Below, piece after piece: positions 39,301 through 50,999 of a DNA stretch of 64,000 bases. Source of the DNA: Toxoplasma gondii ME49. Lineage: Eukaryota > Apicomplexa > Conoidasida > Eucoccidiorida > Sarcocystidae. The translations under genes were made by a program, and so were the position numbers. The notes below the pieces were generated by a model. The model did not search any database and had not been told where the DNA came from. It saw nothing but the letters and a program-made list of their open reading frames with translations. The first letter of the stretch is position 1. Each line of letters starts with the position of its first letter. Where the stretch lies: NCBI RefSeq assembly GCF_000006565.2, contig NC_031472.1, forward strand, positions 1,978,227 to 2,042,226. The letters are read 5' to 3'.

Positions 39301-41483
39301 GCCGCGTCTAATGGAGCCCGTCTACTTCACAGAAATCCAGTGCCCTGCAGATTGCGTCTCCGCCATCTACACTGTCCTCGCCAGGTGAGACAGACGAACT
39401 TCGATGCTCTGGACAGTTCTGTTTGTGCGCAGCCTTACTTATATATATATATATATATATAACTGCGTACGCAGGTGCGGAGACCTATACAGACGTGAGA
39501 AAAGTGTAGGTTTCTAGTCCTCTCGCTTCTTCAAAACAGAAAAATAGCCGTATGCACAGCTGCATGCATGCTTACTCGTGGACGCGTGCATATAGTTAAT
39601 CCTACACTTCTGTGTATCTTTATTTCGATATATATATATATATATATATTTATGTGTGATGTACATCTTCAACCGTAGTCTAGGTTTACAAATCTGTACC
39701 CTTCTTGTCACAGGTGACGCGTTGCCGCGCTGAGGAAGGTGGAGGGACAGACTGGGAGTTTTATCACGCATGCATGCGTTTCTGTGAGAGGCGATGATGT
39801 GTCCGCATGCACTTTTGCTCGGATTGAGGTGACAGGGCTTGTGGACGGGCCTCCAAATTTTGCGTTGAAAGTTCTCGAAGATTGACTTTCTTTTCTCTTG
39901 GCATCTCGCACTGTCTGTGCACTCCAGACGACGAGGAAACGTCAGTCGCGACATGCCCAAGCCGGGAACTCCTCTCTACATCGTCCACGCCTACTTGCCA
40001 GCTATCGAGTCCTTTGGCTTTGAAACAGATCTACGGTAAGGTTGAATGAGTAGTGGATATCTTTTTGTATATATCTGTCTGTCTCCATCTGTCTAAGTCT
40101 CAGTTTTTCCTTCTACATGTATCACTGTCTATCTCTCCATCTCTCTCTCTATCGGTCGATGCCTTCATATCTGTCCATATCTCCCTATCATTCTGTGTCC
40201 GTCTATCTCTCTCTGTGTGACGACGTTTCTGTCGATATCTGTCAGTCCGTATCTGCCTGTTTATACCTCTCAGAATCTGTCTGTATCTATCTTCTATCTA
40301 CTGGTGTGTATGTGCGTCGATGTACGCTCTCAAGTAAGGGTGCGGGTGTGCTAGAGGGAAATGTCGTCTCGCGAGATTAGGCGTCTTGGCATTCGTTGAA
40401 AGCGCAGAGTGTCGCTACTGGAAGAAAAGGTTAGGCGTAGGAGAAGACACAGTGCCCCGAGCGCGTCGGAGGTCTCAGCCTTTGGCATTGAAGTCACCCT
40501 GGACTCTCCTTGTGTTTCCACCTGTGCACGTGAGTTGAAGGGGAGCGTGAAACTTCGATTTTCTTCCTGGATCCAGCCTTTGACATCCTGCTGGCTTCAT
40601 GTGTGTCGACAGCTGTGATGTGACTCAGAGGAAATGCGATACATCATCGTACCGGGCATTCTGCGTGAACGCCAGTACGGTGCAAAGACGCGGTCGTTGA
40701 ATTCACAGACGGTGTTCCGTTTCACTTCGTTTTTGCAGAACACACACTTGCGGACAGGCGTTCTGTCTCTCGATGTTCGACCACTGGGCAATCGTTCCGG
40801 GTGACCCTCTCGACAAAGCAATTCTGCTGCGCCCCCTGGAGCCCGCTCCCGCTCCGCATCTCGCCAGAGAATTTCTGCTGAAAACGCGAAGGAGAAAGGT
40901 GAAGAACGACAGAGAGAAAGAGGCGGAAACGCCGAGAGAAGAGGAGGGAACAAGGACATAGAATTAGAGGGAAGAAGGAGGAAGAGAGAGAGAAGAGAAA
41001 GATGAAGAGGGAAGCACTGGGCCAGAGAGAAAGATGGAGGAGGGACATGTGCGGAGTTCAAGAAGGGAGAGGAATTAGAGAAGGAGTGGAGAAGAAGGGA
41101 GAAAGGGAGAGAGAAAGAGCATGCAGAAAGAAGAGCATATAAAAGAGAAGAGTGAAGGAGAGTCAGAGAGGGAGAGGAAGTCGCAGAGTAAACGGGACAA
41201 AGGGTGGAGAGAGGCAGGCAGAGAAACGAGAGAAGACAGTAGGAAGAAGAGAAAGGCGGAAGAGGCAAGAGAACATCAACTTGAAAAAAGAGGACGGAGC
41301 GAGAGGGAAAGGAAGGTCTCACGGGGGTCGGAGAGGTTTCGAAAAAAGGAAAACCGGTGGACGGCAGTGTGCGTTGCATTTCTGTTTGTATCTCAGGGTC
41401 TCAGTGAAGACGTCTCGATTGCCAAGTTCTTCGATGATCCTATGTTGGTCAACATCGCGACAGATTTGCAGCAGTTTCTTTAG
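30355..41483 (+). CDS. EFTUD2: U5 snRNP GTPase Snu114 / EFTUD2
   Basis: EF-2-like GTPase of the U5 snRNP that governs Brr2 during spliceosome activation and disassembly; nuclear. Thirteen exons join in one frame: 30355-31239, 31979-32293, 33279-33383, 33911-33999, 34659-34746, 35370-35528, 35764-36054, 37132-37451, 38485-38787, 39268-39384, 39928-40035, 40739-40898 and 41397-41483. They give 1008 residues, close to the usual size. The N-terminus is [11 protein letters not shown] plus an acidic stretch. The G domain has [10 protein letters not shown] (from residue 142), DTPGH (215) and NKLD (269). Later domains have [95 protein letters not shown] and [10 protein letters not shown]. The C-terminus has [20 protein letters not shown] then [16 protein letters not shown]. 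The start context is favourable (caagATGG). Introns 5, 8, 9 and 12 carry repeats or strongly strand-biased sequence. Confidence 0.97.
35080..35175 (+). repeat. G-rich degenerate tandem repeat in Snu114 intron 5
   Basis: Several imperfect copies of a unit of about 12-24 bases built on ggggagattgagg and gggattaagg stand in a row between exons 5 and 6. Runs of three or more G recur on the coding strand. The repeat fades out gradually on both sides. Confidence 0.75.
37895..38410 (+). repeat. CTCTCTTTCTCGA minisatellite in Snu114 intron 8
   Basis: About 500 bases consist almost wholly of a CT-rich unit ending in TTTCTCGACT, 13-21 bases long. Units differ by the number of CT steps, and some carry CGCT. 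The array sits in a longer polypyrimidine stretch from about 37770 to 38480 that leads directly to the exon 9 acceptor at 38484. The long frames it creates on both strands (Ser/Leu/Phe or Arg/Glu/Ser-rich) are artefacts of the repeat. Confidence 0.95.
38820..39030 (+). repeat. 38-bp tandem repeat in Snu114 intron 9
   Basis: Five to six copies of a 38-bp unit made of gtgcatgcaagaaaggaagg followed by agacagctggagagaaga. Copies differ by a few bases (gtgcatgc versus gtccatgc or gtgcaagc; ggaagg versus ggtagg). Two copies keep the palindrome TGCATGC. The array begins just after the exon 9 donor. Confidence 0.93.
40900..41340 (+). repeat. Purine-rich (GA) tract in Snu114 intron 12
   Basis: About 440 bases of the coding strand are strongly enriched in G and A, with many gagagaga and gaagaag stretches and few pyrimidines, between exons 12 and 13. 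There is no fixed repeat unit. Its strand bias is the opposite of intron 8. Confidence 0.8.
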
Positions 41484-42955
41484 ACGGACAAGTGCATGTT
41501 TCGGCGAGACAACCGAGCGAGTCTGTTTCTCAGGATTTGCTCTCGGACCTCTGCTTTTGCATGCGCGCGCCGCGCCTCTCGTGCCTCTTTCCTGCGAGAG
41601 GATAGAGTCCGTTTGTGTTTCTCTATCACTCAGGATGCCGAACAAATCCGCGTTTCTGGGAAGTCGGATTTTTGCCCCGACTCTCTCTTTCAAGGAGAGA
41701 GTCCGGCCTGCCTGACGTCGCGCCTAGACTCTAAGTGTCGTGGTGGAAAAGGAAAGACAGCTGCGGGCTCTCAGTTTTCGGGTGGACGTACAACTGAATC
41801 GGGGTGACTCGCTGGGAAACGAGAGGGCAAATCGGATATCAATCGGAGGCCAAAAACTGCTCTTCCAGGCGCGTGAAAAAGTCCCTAGAAGGATTCCTTA
41901 TCCGCACTGATACACACAAACGCGCACATTTGAACTTTATCTGAAGGTGCATACAACCGTACGTGCATACAAACTTGTGTGACGGGCGAATCTCTTCCCA
42001 GCTAGAAAAACAAAAAAAGTCTGGTGTTGTATTCTGTCAAAAATCCGCTGCTTAAGGATCGCAGATTCAGAGGAAACGTGTCTTTTTCGGCGTCGAGCCT
42101 CGAGAGAAGCGACGAAGACGCTCGGAACAGTATGGCAGCAGCACCGCTCTCTCGCTTGGCATCTGTTTCCACGAATGCCCCCGTTTCACAAACATGCCAG
42201 CATCTCGCAAGAGAACAGAGACGTTCATTACCGCTCTGATGTCGGCTGTCGGGTACAGAAGTCGTTTTCTAAGAAAGAGCGTGGTCTCCACATGGAAAAA
42301 GAAATTTGTCTGCTGTGTCCAGTGTGTGTGGGAACCTTCTTCTGCTTCCACCTCCGACATCGCGAGGTGTGTGTACATCCACAAAGGGAGGGGGGGGGCG
42401 GTAGTAGCGACAAAAGCAGTTGAAAGCTTGTGTGGAAGCCAGTGAACTACCTAAGGATTTTGGACCCATGCTGCGATGCTCGCGGGAAGACAAGTGACAG
42501 AAATCTGCGAACGTGTCGGACACAAGCTGCAGAAAAGTACTCTGTTGTTTGCGGTGCCTGAGTCAAACGCGCAGCTAAGTGACTCCCGCACTTCGCGAGT
42601 GAGAAGAAAAACGCATTTCTCTCCTATTCCGTCCAAGGGCAGACTGCCGTCGAGTTCAGAGGCATGCTTCTCTCAGAAGCGAACCAGATATCTCATCTGT
42701 TTTCCGCGAGCACGCCAGGTTGCGTTGTTTCTGAAGAGAGCTTTGCTCCATTTCTTCCTCGCCAGAAGCGTCTCGCCTTCACACAGAGGATGAATCAGGG
42801 GGTAGCGCGCGTGAACGCATGCACTGAAAAGTTCCTCACTGCTATGTTGCGGCCTCGCCTCATGCTTCCACACCACAGCCCGTACTGGAAGACGTCGGAA
42901 GCGCCTTGTTCCTCGCCACCTCTGCGTCTACCAACCACAGATTGACGCCTAAATT
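41484..42955. other. Convergent intergenic region (Snu114 / COA5)
   Basis: About 1.5 kb holding the two 3' UTRs. I see no supported gene or RNA here. A short run of Gs lies near 42389. Confidence 0.5.
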
Positions 42956-43762
42956 TTAAGAACCGACCATGTTTCCTCTCATTCTCAGTTGCGGATTCAA
43001 CAGGTTCCGACGGCACTGTCCGTACGCCTTCCGCAACGTGATGCAGTGCGCCGTCACTTGCCGAGGGTCTTCGCTGTGGCGGCACTGCTCAAAGGTGAAT
43101 TCGCCGCTCTGCATGCACGGAGACTTCTGCAGGCAGCAATTCAAATGAATGCAGAAAACGGAAATCGTGGGTGGAGGAAAAGGGAATGAAGGGAGACAGC
43201 AGATAGGACCTGGGGGAACCGATGGATTTTTTCGGCCACTTTGAGCTTTTCCGTGAGAGAGCGAGTACTCGGAAAACCACTGAAATTCTCAATCTGAACT
43301 TGAAATACTCAAAGGGAAAATCCTACGAACCAGAAACGTCAGTTCGCGAAATACACGGTACACGGCCCTCGCGTGTCTATCTCCGTGACTCAATGAAAAG
43401 CCGACATGTGTGCTAGACAAGCAAGAGGATCTCCACGATGGGAGTCTCCTGCCTGATGCTCGTCTGTGCAGAAGACTCGGATTCTTGCTGTTCTGGCACC
43501 TGTTGAGTAACTGGATAGTCGCTTTCTACTGAACAATCCCTTAGGCCCAGACGAAAATGAAAGCAGAAACGAGACAAGTAGAAGTGAGACGCAAACGGTT
43601 CCCGCAGAGGCGACAGAGGCCAGGAAAAGGTAAAGCAGGTAAACAGCCCTTGAGACGGAAAAGGAAGAATACCTGATAGCATGCGATCATTTCCTCGTAC
43701 AGGCGCTTGCAAGAGTTCGAGGCCTGTCTGTACGGTTTGTCTTCGCTCACGGGCAGCGACAT
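42956..43762 (-). CDS. COA5: Cytochrome c oxidase assembly factor PET191/COA5
   Basis: Small intermembrane-space protein needed to assemble cytochrome c oxidase. Two exons, 43762-43673 and 43126-42956, join in phase 0 (tatcag|gtattc ... ctgcag|aagtct) to give 86 residues, matching the usual family size. The protein shows the twin CX9C pattern: the first CX9C spans CKRLYEEMIAC in exon 1, and the second spans CITLRKAYGQC in exon 2. Between them lie KSPCMQSGEF and EQCRHSEDPRQV, as in PET191. The end, RRNLLNPQLRMRGN, corresponds to the family's basic tail ending in R-x-RG. The start context is favourable (aaaaATGT). Import would use the Mia40 oxidative relay; no presequence is present or expected. 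Confidence 0.93.
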
Positions 43763-46700
43763 TTTTTAGCCAGTTGACTCAGAGACCCCGGCAAAAGTAG
43801 AACCACTCGCGGGAAAAGGGAGAAGCATGGAGATGGGGAGACGCTAGGCAGACATGCGAAATAATTTTGGAAGGGCAGTGGGCAGCGAAGGAAGAAAAGC
43901 AGCCTTTTACGAACGTTTACTCACACTGCGGACTGCAACGGCACAACTGGAACGGGACAGAGAGCATCTCGGAGACACCGCAAACAACTACGTGAATCGG
44001 AGGTAAGCGTAGGAAGCTCCGACGCGAGAGTATGCAGCAGTAAACGGAAGAAGAAGAAGACCTTGAAGAAGAAAGAAGCATAAACTACACGGTTTCGAAC
44101 GGGATCGGGAGCCACAGACAACCAGCAGAGATGCAGGTAGCGGATGCATGCGAATATTGAGGACGAGTCTACTTCACCCGGGACGCCCATTTGGGAACAC
44201 GCGTCGAAAATGGGAGATCCCGGAAACCTCACAGGGAAAAGAGGAAAGAGGAATGCAGACGCTACGGAGGTGCGAATTTGCCAAGCGAACAGCCACTGGA
44301 CAAGTCATGCCTTGTTTTTAGGAGGATGCATGCGCGGACCAGGGAAAGACGACGCGCGAGACTTGGATTCTTCTGAAACGCCGAAAACACGAGTGAGAAA
44401 ATGCAAGGCTCTATCGAGATAAAAAACCAATTGCTGCTCTGTATTGAGGCGTTTGTTTTATTTTTGAAGACTGTACATGCATATGCTTTCAAGGAAGGTG
44501 GCCTTGAAGGCACACCGCGAGTATCGATCGGGTCTCCTGAACCTAAGGAAAGACACTTTGGAAATAACAAGATGGCGTTCGAATGACGACTCACGTTTTT
44601 CTTTCTCATACCGCACTAGAGAGCACATTTTACAAGCCAGGAGCTGGACCATATACACGCTGCATTAACGCATGATCCTGTACATATAACCACGCGCAAG
44701 CAGTCTATCTTCACCATACAATAACAATTTCTCCTTGCCTTAATATAGGTGAGGCGCAGGTCAGGGGGGAAGCCAACAAGGAGCAATGCTCGCGTTCAGT
44801 TACCGGTCAGGAAATAGTTATGTCCACGACTCCCTCAAGCTGCAAAACTGCAGAGCAGTCACTTTCGTCAAGTTGCAATAATGGTTGAAAAGCCAGAAAC
44901 GCAAATAGACGGTAATGCTCACTCTTTGTTCCCCGAGGTTTGAACTTTTTAGCTGCAACGACTAGCCCGACAGAAATGCAGCAGGGTGGCATGGACAGTA
45001 GGGTAGAACTCCAGAGACAGCATTCGTTCGTTTCTGTGCTATTGCCGCTGCGCAAGTTTTTTCCACCTTGTGTGGTTAGAGAGGGAAACCCTTGACAGCA
45101 ATATATTGCTCAGAATAGCTTGAATAGCATCTGTTGGGAGTTGCTCAGTCTCATTTCTAATGCACGAACAAATCCACGGGATCTACCGGTCTTTTTGTGA
45201 AATACACAACCACACACCAGTTGAACAAAAGCGACTTCGATTTTGAATGTGTCCTTGTCTTCCGGATCCAATTTGTATTGTGCTGTTCATGACCATCGTG
45301 TTACATTACAACAGTGTTAGGAGGATCAGGGGTTTTGAGGGCACCAAACGTCTTTATTTCAGGTGCAAGAAAAGTAACTCGAGGAACGACCGAGCATTAA
45401 CCTCCAGGAAATCAGAGTGAGCTCAACAAGCCCTTCGGATTGGTCTCAGAGATATGCAAAATGTCAGAGGAACCTGCGCTTCCAGCATTGCCCATTAACG
45501 ATTTTTCTACTAGCTGCCAGAGCTGGGAACCCGAGAGAAAACGGCAGTGATTGGCGTATAGATTGTTGGTGGTGAAGTGCCTCGTGATCTGCCTATCACG
45601 GTGCAGACTTTTCTCGATGATGTTCTTTAGTACAACTTGTGCGTCTGTGGTACATGATATTCGGCGTAGAATGGAATCTCCACGGTACGGGGGACCTTTG
45701 TTTCGTAACACTTTGACACAGGTGAACACTGCCAGAGGGAATCGCCGCTGACGCATGTCCTCAGAAGGCAGGGGTCAACTGTCTCTCCCCTCGTTTTCTT
45801 ATAGCGAGCGATCTCAGTGAAATGTAGTGTGTGAGTTCGCCTCTCCGTTTGTAACAGTCCCGAAGGAGTTACTTACACAAACGGTGTTAGTACACAACGA
45901 AACAATTTATTTTGGTGGTGAAGCGCGTGCGAACTTGCGCCAAAAATGTAGCTGCGTGTATATTGAACCCATGGACTCCTTCAAGTGGTCGGTTCTTCCG
46001 CTTCGCTGTGCTGTCTGGTTTTGAGTCGCTATGGCAGCTGAAGTGCTGGTTTCCCTTCTCTCTGTATTGGCAATCGGTCTTCAGCATCTGTGCTCTTCTA
46101 CAGTCAATGACGCACTCAAAATTCCAGGCCAGCGGATAACTGTATCAGTGTGCTTGTGTGAGTGTGCATGTATGGTTCTGTGTTTTGGCTGTGAAATCGT
46201 GGTGACCGTCAGCTGCAGGCTTTTTGCCCTGTCAAGATCATTCCGGCGGATACACGCATTCAGTCATAATTGCAGGAATCTATTGACGGTGATTTCCGTG
46301 TTTGCAAAGTGATTCAGATGTTGTTGGCACACAGAACGTCGTTCAAATTCAAGATAAGGACGGCCGCTCCTCCTTCAGACAGGCCCAGCCTGGTTCATCG
46401 TCCACCTAGCCTGTTGCACAACACCTGCTTAGTCCATTTGTCTTTCACATACCCGCCATGAGCGCTTCCTTCTGCTCTCGTAAGAGCGGTCGACGCCCGT
46501 AGTTCCCATGTTTCTCTAGTTGGTTCCACATTGCCTCCACGGCTGGCTGCCACCACAGCAGTTTTTGACTCGAAGTTCCCAAGGAAAGTGTTTTTCGCCT
46601 CTCGCTGTTCCACAGGTCTCACACCCGGAGCCGGGCGTTTTTTCATAGCTGACATTACCGTCGCAGCTCCACTGTTTGTTTTTCCTTTCCTTTGAGTGCC

Positions 46701-46797
46701 TCTGCTTCGACCGCCACCCAGGCTGAGCTAAAACGAACTGTTCCGCATGTGCCTCTCGTTGCTTCTGAAAAACGCTCGCCATTTCTCCCGTATAAAG
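43763..46797. other. Divergent intergenic region (COA5 / sideroflexin)
   Basis: About 3 kb between two head-to-head genes for mitochondrial proteins. It must hold both promoters. One minus-strand open frame at 45412-45756 has an ATG and looks somewhat protein-like; it is listed separately at low confidence. I see nothing else that I can support. Confidence 0.5.
45412..45756 (-). CDS. Possible small protein, unrecognised
   Basis: An ATG-started frame of 114 codons with a balanced residue mix, including the segments KNIIEKSLHRDRQITRHF and LYANHCRFLSGSQLWQLVEK. There is no family match, no signal peptide and no membrane segment. It lies alone in a divergent intergenic region and could be a chance frame in a 5' UTR. 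I list it because its composition is less repetitive than neighbouring chance frames. Confidence 0.2.
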   Translation of the reverse strand: MRQRRFPLAVFTCVKVLRNKGPPYRGDSILRRISCTTDAQVVLKNIIEKSLHRDRQITRHFTTNNLYANHCRFLSGSQLWQLVEKSLMGNAGSAGSSDILHISETNPKGLLSSL

Positions 46798-49700
46798 ATG
46801 GCGCAGACTTCTTCGCTTCCAGCTGCGCTGTCGGAAAAGGACCTGAATGCGCCAATGCGCTTGTCAAAACACGACACCAGCACGTACTGGGGGAGGGTGT
46901 TTGATTTTCAGCAGAGGATCAACCCGCGCTTTATGTTTGTGAGCGAAACGGAGGCGCGCACGAGTGCAAAAATCGTCAGCCTGGCGAGGCAGGGAAAGTG
47001 GAGGGAACTGCGACAGCTGGGCATCGACGAGAAGAAGCTCCAAAAATTCTGTCTTGTTGCCCAAAGCACCATCAATGCAAGCGACAACTCCGTTATTCAT
47101 CCGCTCTTCCGTCTTGCTGCCTTTTGCCCCATCAATATTCCTATTGGAGGAGGTAAAGACATCTGATGTTCGAATTTCTGACAAAGTTCGGGTAGGGGTT
47201 CTCTGCGCGCAGTTCGCACAAACCTGGGAACTCCCTTGTTGCTTGTGTGCTGCTTTGCATTCGAGCAGATTCTGGAGTCGCGACGCTACCAGAAGCGTGT
47301 GGTCTCTATCTAGAATCTCTCGTTCCTGTGAGACAGCTAAACTCAACGCCGAAGTCTTATCCATATAGTGTCTCACAACCCGTCAAGAAAAGGATGCTAC
47401 ACAGACAATCTACAGTCCGATCTTCGTCGTGCGTGACTGAACATCATGTTCTTCAGCGATGGGTACTCATACGAAACTGGAGATAGGGCTTTTTTCGACA
47501 GAGTGGAGAGAGGCATGAGGAAAGAAAATGAACGATGCTGAGCGATCGTCCTGTCGAACCCAAGGGCATTCACTTCATTCTACACACGAGACCGCGTTCC
47601 AACACTTCCGCATAAATAGCTCGAATTGAAATCCAACTCGATCTTGGGATTAAGATGCTCTGGAACGACACGAAAAGCGTTGTTGGCATCTTTTGCAGAT
47701 AGCCTATAGTACAATGACAATACTCTGCAGATGTCTGTCTCCTCATGTTTTCTGGAGTCTGACAACTCTAATATAGGCATGCAGAAAAGTGTGTGTCCGC
47801 GTGGACTGATACTGATGCTCTCTGAAGATTCCGACTACGTGTTTTCGTGCAGGCATGCTGTTGGCGCGACCTACTTTCGCGAACAGTGTCTTCTGGCAGT
47901 GGGTAAACCAGACGTACAACGCTTGTTTTAACTGGGCGAATGGAAACCGGTGTTCTTCGGCCGATGCGGCTCATGACAGAAACGACATTATCAAAGGTTA
48001 CATGTAGGTGTTTCGCGTGCTCTTCTCAGTGTCCCTACATGTTCCATGCGGATTTGCCTCTCCAGTGTCTGTTGGATCCTGAGTCACGATTTCTTTCCCA
48101 CCGCTAATCAACTCCAGGAAACCCGCAAGCAGGCGCGACAGTTTCCTTCGACTTTCTTAAAAAGCCTGAGTTAAGAAGCCTTGTGGAACAGGGTGGTCCC
48201 TACGTCCCTCCTAGCTATCGGGCTCGAGGTTCACAGAAGGGAGAACGTCCAGTGTGTATGGGCATCAACGGGTACTTGTCTCTGTGCAGAGACACCTATA
48301 CATATGTGCGTACGCATTTCTGGAGGTAGTCATGTATGCATGAATGCTTACACGTTTTCTGGTGCATCTATACGCCTGCCACCATGCCTTTTTCTGCAGC
48401 TCTTGAAACCTCTGTGCCCCAGTCCTGCTTGCTTTTTCGTGTTTGTTGCTGGCCTTTTTCCCCCCTTCTCTTCTCCGTCGGTGCGCGCTGGATGTTGCGC
48501 GTCTTCTTTATCTTCACTCTTTTCACTTCTCTTTTTCTTTTTCTGCAGAGCTGCCGTTTGCCTCTCAGTCGGTCTCGCCGTTAGCCTGAATGGAATGCTG
48601 GCGAGGTCGAAAAGCCAAGGAGTCGCGCGCAAGCTGCTGCAGGCAGTCGTGCCATACACAGCAGTCGCCACAGCGAATTTTGGCAACACGGCTCTAATCA
48701 GAGGACAAGAAATCCAAAAGGTAAAGAACTAAGGAGGCGCTTCCCGAGAGGCATCCCGTAAAACTGCAGGCTGCATCCACACTCAGGTGTGTGCGTACAT
48801 TTCACATTACCACACAGGTAGACATATATGCAAATATGTATTTGTGTCGAATAATGAGGAGCCAAGGTCAGCGTCGCACAAATGAGTGCTTTGTTAAATG
48901 AAAAAGTGAAGGCAATGAAGCCCAGAAAAAGAACATGACCCTCAAACTACACTGCGCAAAAAAGACTTTTATTGGCTCCGTTGTTTTCCTGTCACAACGT
49001 TCCTCTCTCGCACTTTATTCGTGACATACAGAAGGCGTTTCCATTGTGTCCTTGCAGGGAATTCCCGTCTACGATGCCGATAAGACCCAAGTGGGGATCT
49101 CGAAGAAGGCCGCGACTCAGGCAGTCATCAACACAGGCATTTCTCGTGTGGGTAAGTGGACCGTGCTTCGCCGCTTTTAAATATGCGTTTTCTTCTTGCT
49201 TCGGTGAGGTTCACCTTTGCGTAGAGGCCAGAAGGGCCCGCTAGGTCCAGATTTTTGTGTGTGCCCTTTTGCGCGATCACAGTTCATCGCCTCTCAGGCC
49301 TCTTCAAAAGAAAATGTTCGAGCAGCGCGTGTTTGCCCGAACAGGCTTCTGCGTTGTTCTTGCACCAAAAAGCGGTGCTTCACTTCTCGCGGAAGTATGG
49401 AAAGAAAAGATACCGGAATAATGTGTCTGTATATCAGCACCTCGCCATAGATGCCGACCAAATAATTGGGTTTCCTTTTTGTTTTCAGTGCTGCCTATCC
49501 CTGCACTTCTTCTCCCCTACCCCGTCATGAGCGTCTTCAATGCCCTTCTTCCGATCACTCGGACGAATGCTTTCATCAGGGTAAGACACTAAACTGAACG
49601 AGAAAGCACATGTTGACCGTGGAAGAAAAGTTATCCCGGAGGAACGAGAAACCCACCATGACCGTGAAAAGAACAGATACCACGAAAGAAGGCGCAGACT

Positions 49701-50031
49701 CGCAAGAAGCGAATCGAAGGCGAAGAGCGCCCAGAGGAGGGGCAGAGACCGCGTTCTGGTAAAAGGACGAGAACCCCCACCGCGAAGACGCGGACGCTTG
49801 TGAAAAGGGAGACATTCGACTTCAATCGCAAGAATGTGGAGTTCTCCTTTTCAGGTTGGCATGGAGCTCTCAGTCATTTTCGGTTGCCTTTTCGTGGGTC
49901 TCCCTCTCGCCGTTGGCATGTTCCCCGAGTACGGCGAAATGGACGTCGACGATTTGGAGCCCGAATTGCAGAAGGAACTGAGGCGCTCAGATGAGGCGAT
50001 TCAAAAAGTTTATTTCAACAGGGGTGTGTAA
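46798..50031 (+). CDS. Sideroflexin-type mitochondrial carrier
   Basis: Inner-membrane transporter of the sideroflexin/tricarboxylate carrier family; animal members move serine into mitochondria. Six exons join in phase: 46798-47152, 47853-48003, 48549-48720, 49058-49151, 49489-49580 and 49855-50031, giving 346 residues. Family segments are YWGRVFDFQQRINPRFMF, INIPIGG before the second exon, FWQWVNQTYNACFNWANGN, LAVSLNGMLARSKSQ, VPYTAVATANFGNTALIRGQ, GIPVYDADKTQVGISKKAA, LPIPALLLPYPVM and the C-terminal ELRRSDEAIQKVYFNRGV. The family's usual His-Pro-Asp-Thr-Gly loop is altered to a STINASDNSVIHPLFR-type sequence. ATG 46798 has the best context (aaagATGG). An in-frame ATG at 46747 would add a short basic helix. 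The transported substrate is unknown here. Confidence 0.94.
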
Positions 50032-50999
50032 GCGCGTGAGAGGGAAACCGGAAGTTAGAACAGACAGTTCAAAAGATTTCCGCAGTGTCGTTTATGGACC
50101 GCCCATGTAGGCCGACACAGGCAGCTTTGAGTATCGGAATTCCAGGAAAGAGCACCCTGAGCTCCTTCTTCCACATAGATTTCGTGGAAAACTAGAATTA
50201 GCACCTGCGGGACGACTGGTTTGGTTCTTCGACTTAGCGCGTATCCAGTGAGTTAGATGTTTCAAATACGCCTGTACGAATCGAAGTCCTAGATGGGATC
50301 TTAGGGTTGCGCTCCACTCGAAACGCCTGCCAAGTCCCCGTGTGGGTATACCGGCAGACACGAAGAAGAAATAAAAGAAAGTCACCCGGCAAAGAAGCCA
50401 GAGCACCCCTCGTAAACAGGGATCCGAGAAGAAAGAGTTCCTCTTGCACCCCCTTTGGTTCTCTGAACCTCTTCCGTTTCCCTATTTGCTTCGTTTTTTG
50501 TCTTCGTATTCTTTTCTTTTCCATATTTCCTTCTTTTTGGTTCTTGCCCTTCTTCTAGTCTCTGTTCCCCTTCAAACCTCCTGTGTCTGTCCCTGTCTCT
50601 TTCCGTGTCATGAAATTTGCGCACGTGTCTCCGATCTGCGCTTCTTCGTCTCTGCCCCTCTGAATCGACGCTGTCTCTTCTCTAAGACCTCCCTAATGGC
50701 TGCCTCTTGCGTCTTTTTCCTGTCTACTTTTCTTCTTCCTCCTCTGTGCATGTCCCCTCCACCCCCGTTCCGCCTCCTTCCATTTCCACACTCCACCGTA
50801 TTCCTTTGCTGCCTCTACAATGCCAGCTGGCCATGGCCGTTTACATGTTCCAGTCCTCTGCTTCGCGCGCTTCTATGCTGCTGTCTAAGAGTCCACGTGC
50901 TCCTTCCGCCCTGTTGTTGTCTGCACTTTCGTCGTCACATTGCCACTCTGGGTTTCGTGTTTCGAGTACTTTTCTGAGAAGCCGGTGTCGCGCTCACTG
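50032..50999. other. Convergent intergenic region (sideroflexin / Tic22)
   Basis: Just under 1 kb holding both 3' UTRs. The centre (about 50440-50800) is pyrimidine-rich on the plus strand. I see no supported gene or RNA. Confidence 0.5.

Noticed and set aside
48181..48732. Long plus-strand frame spanning sideroflexin intron 2 and exon 3
   Set aside because: Only 48549-48720 is family-like. The rest precedes a good acceptor at 48548 and is intronic.
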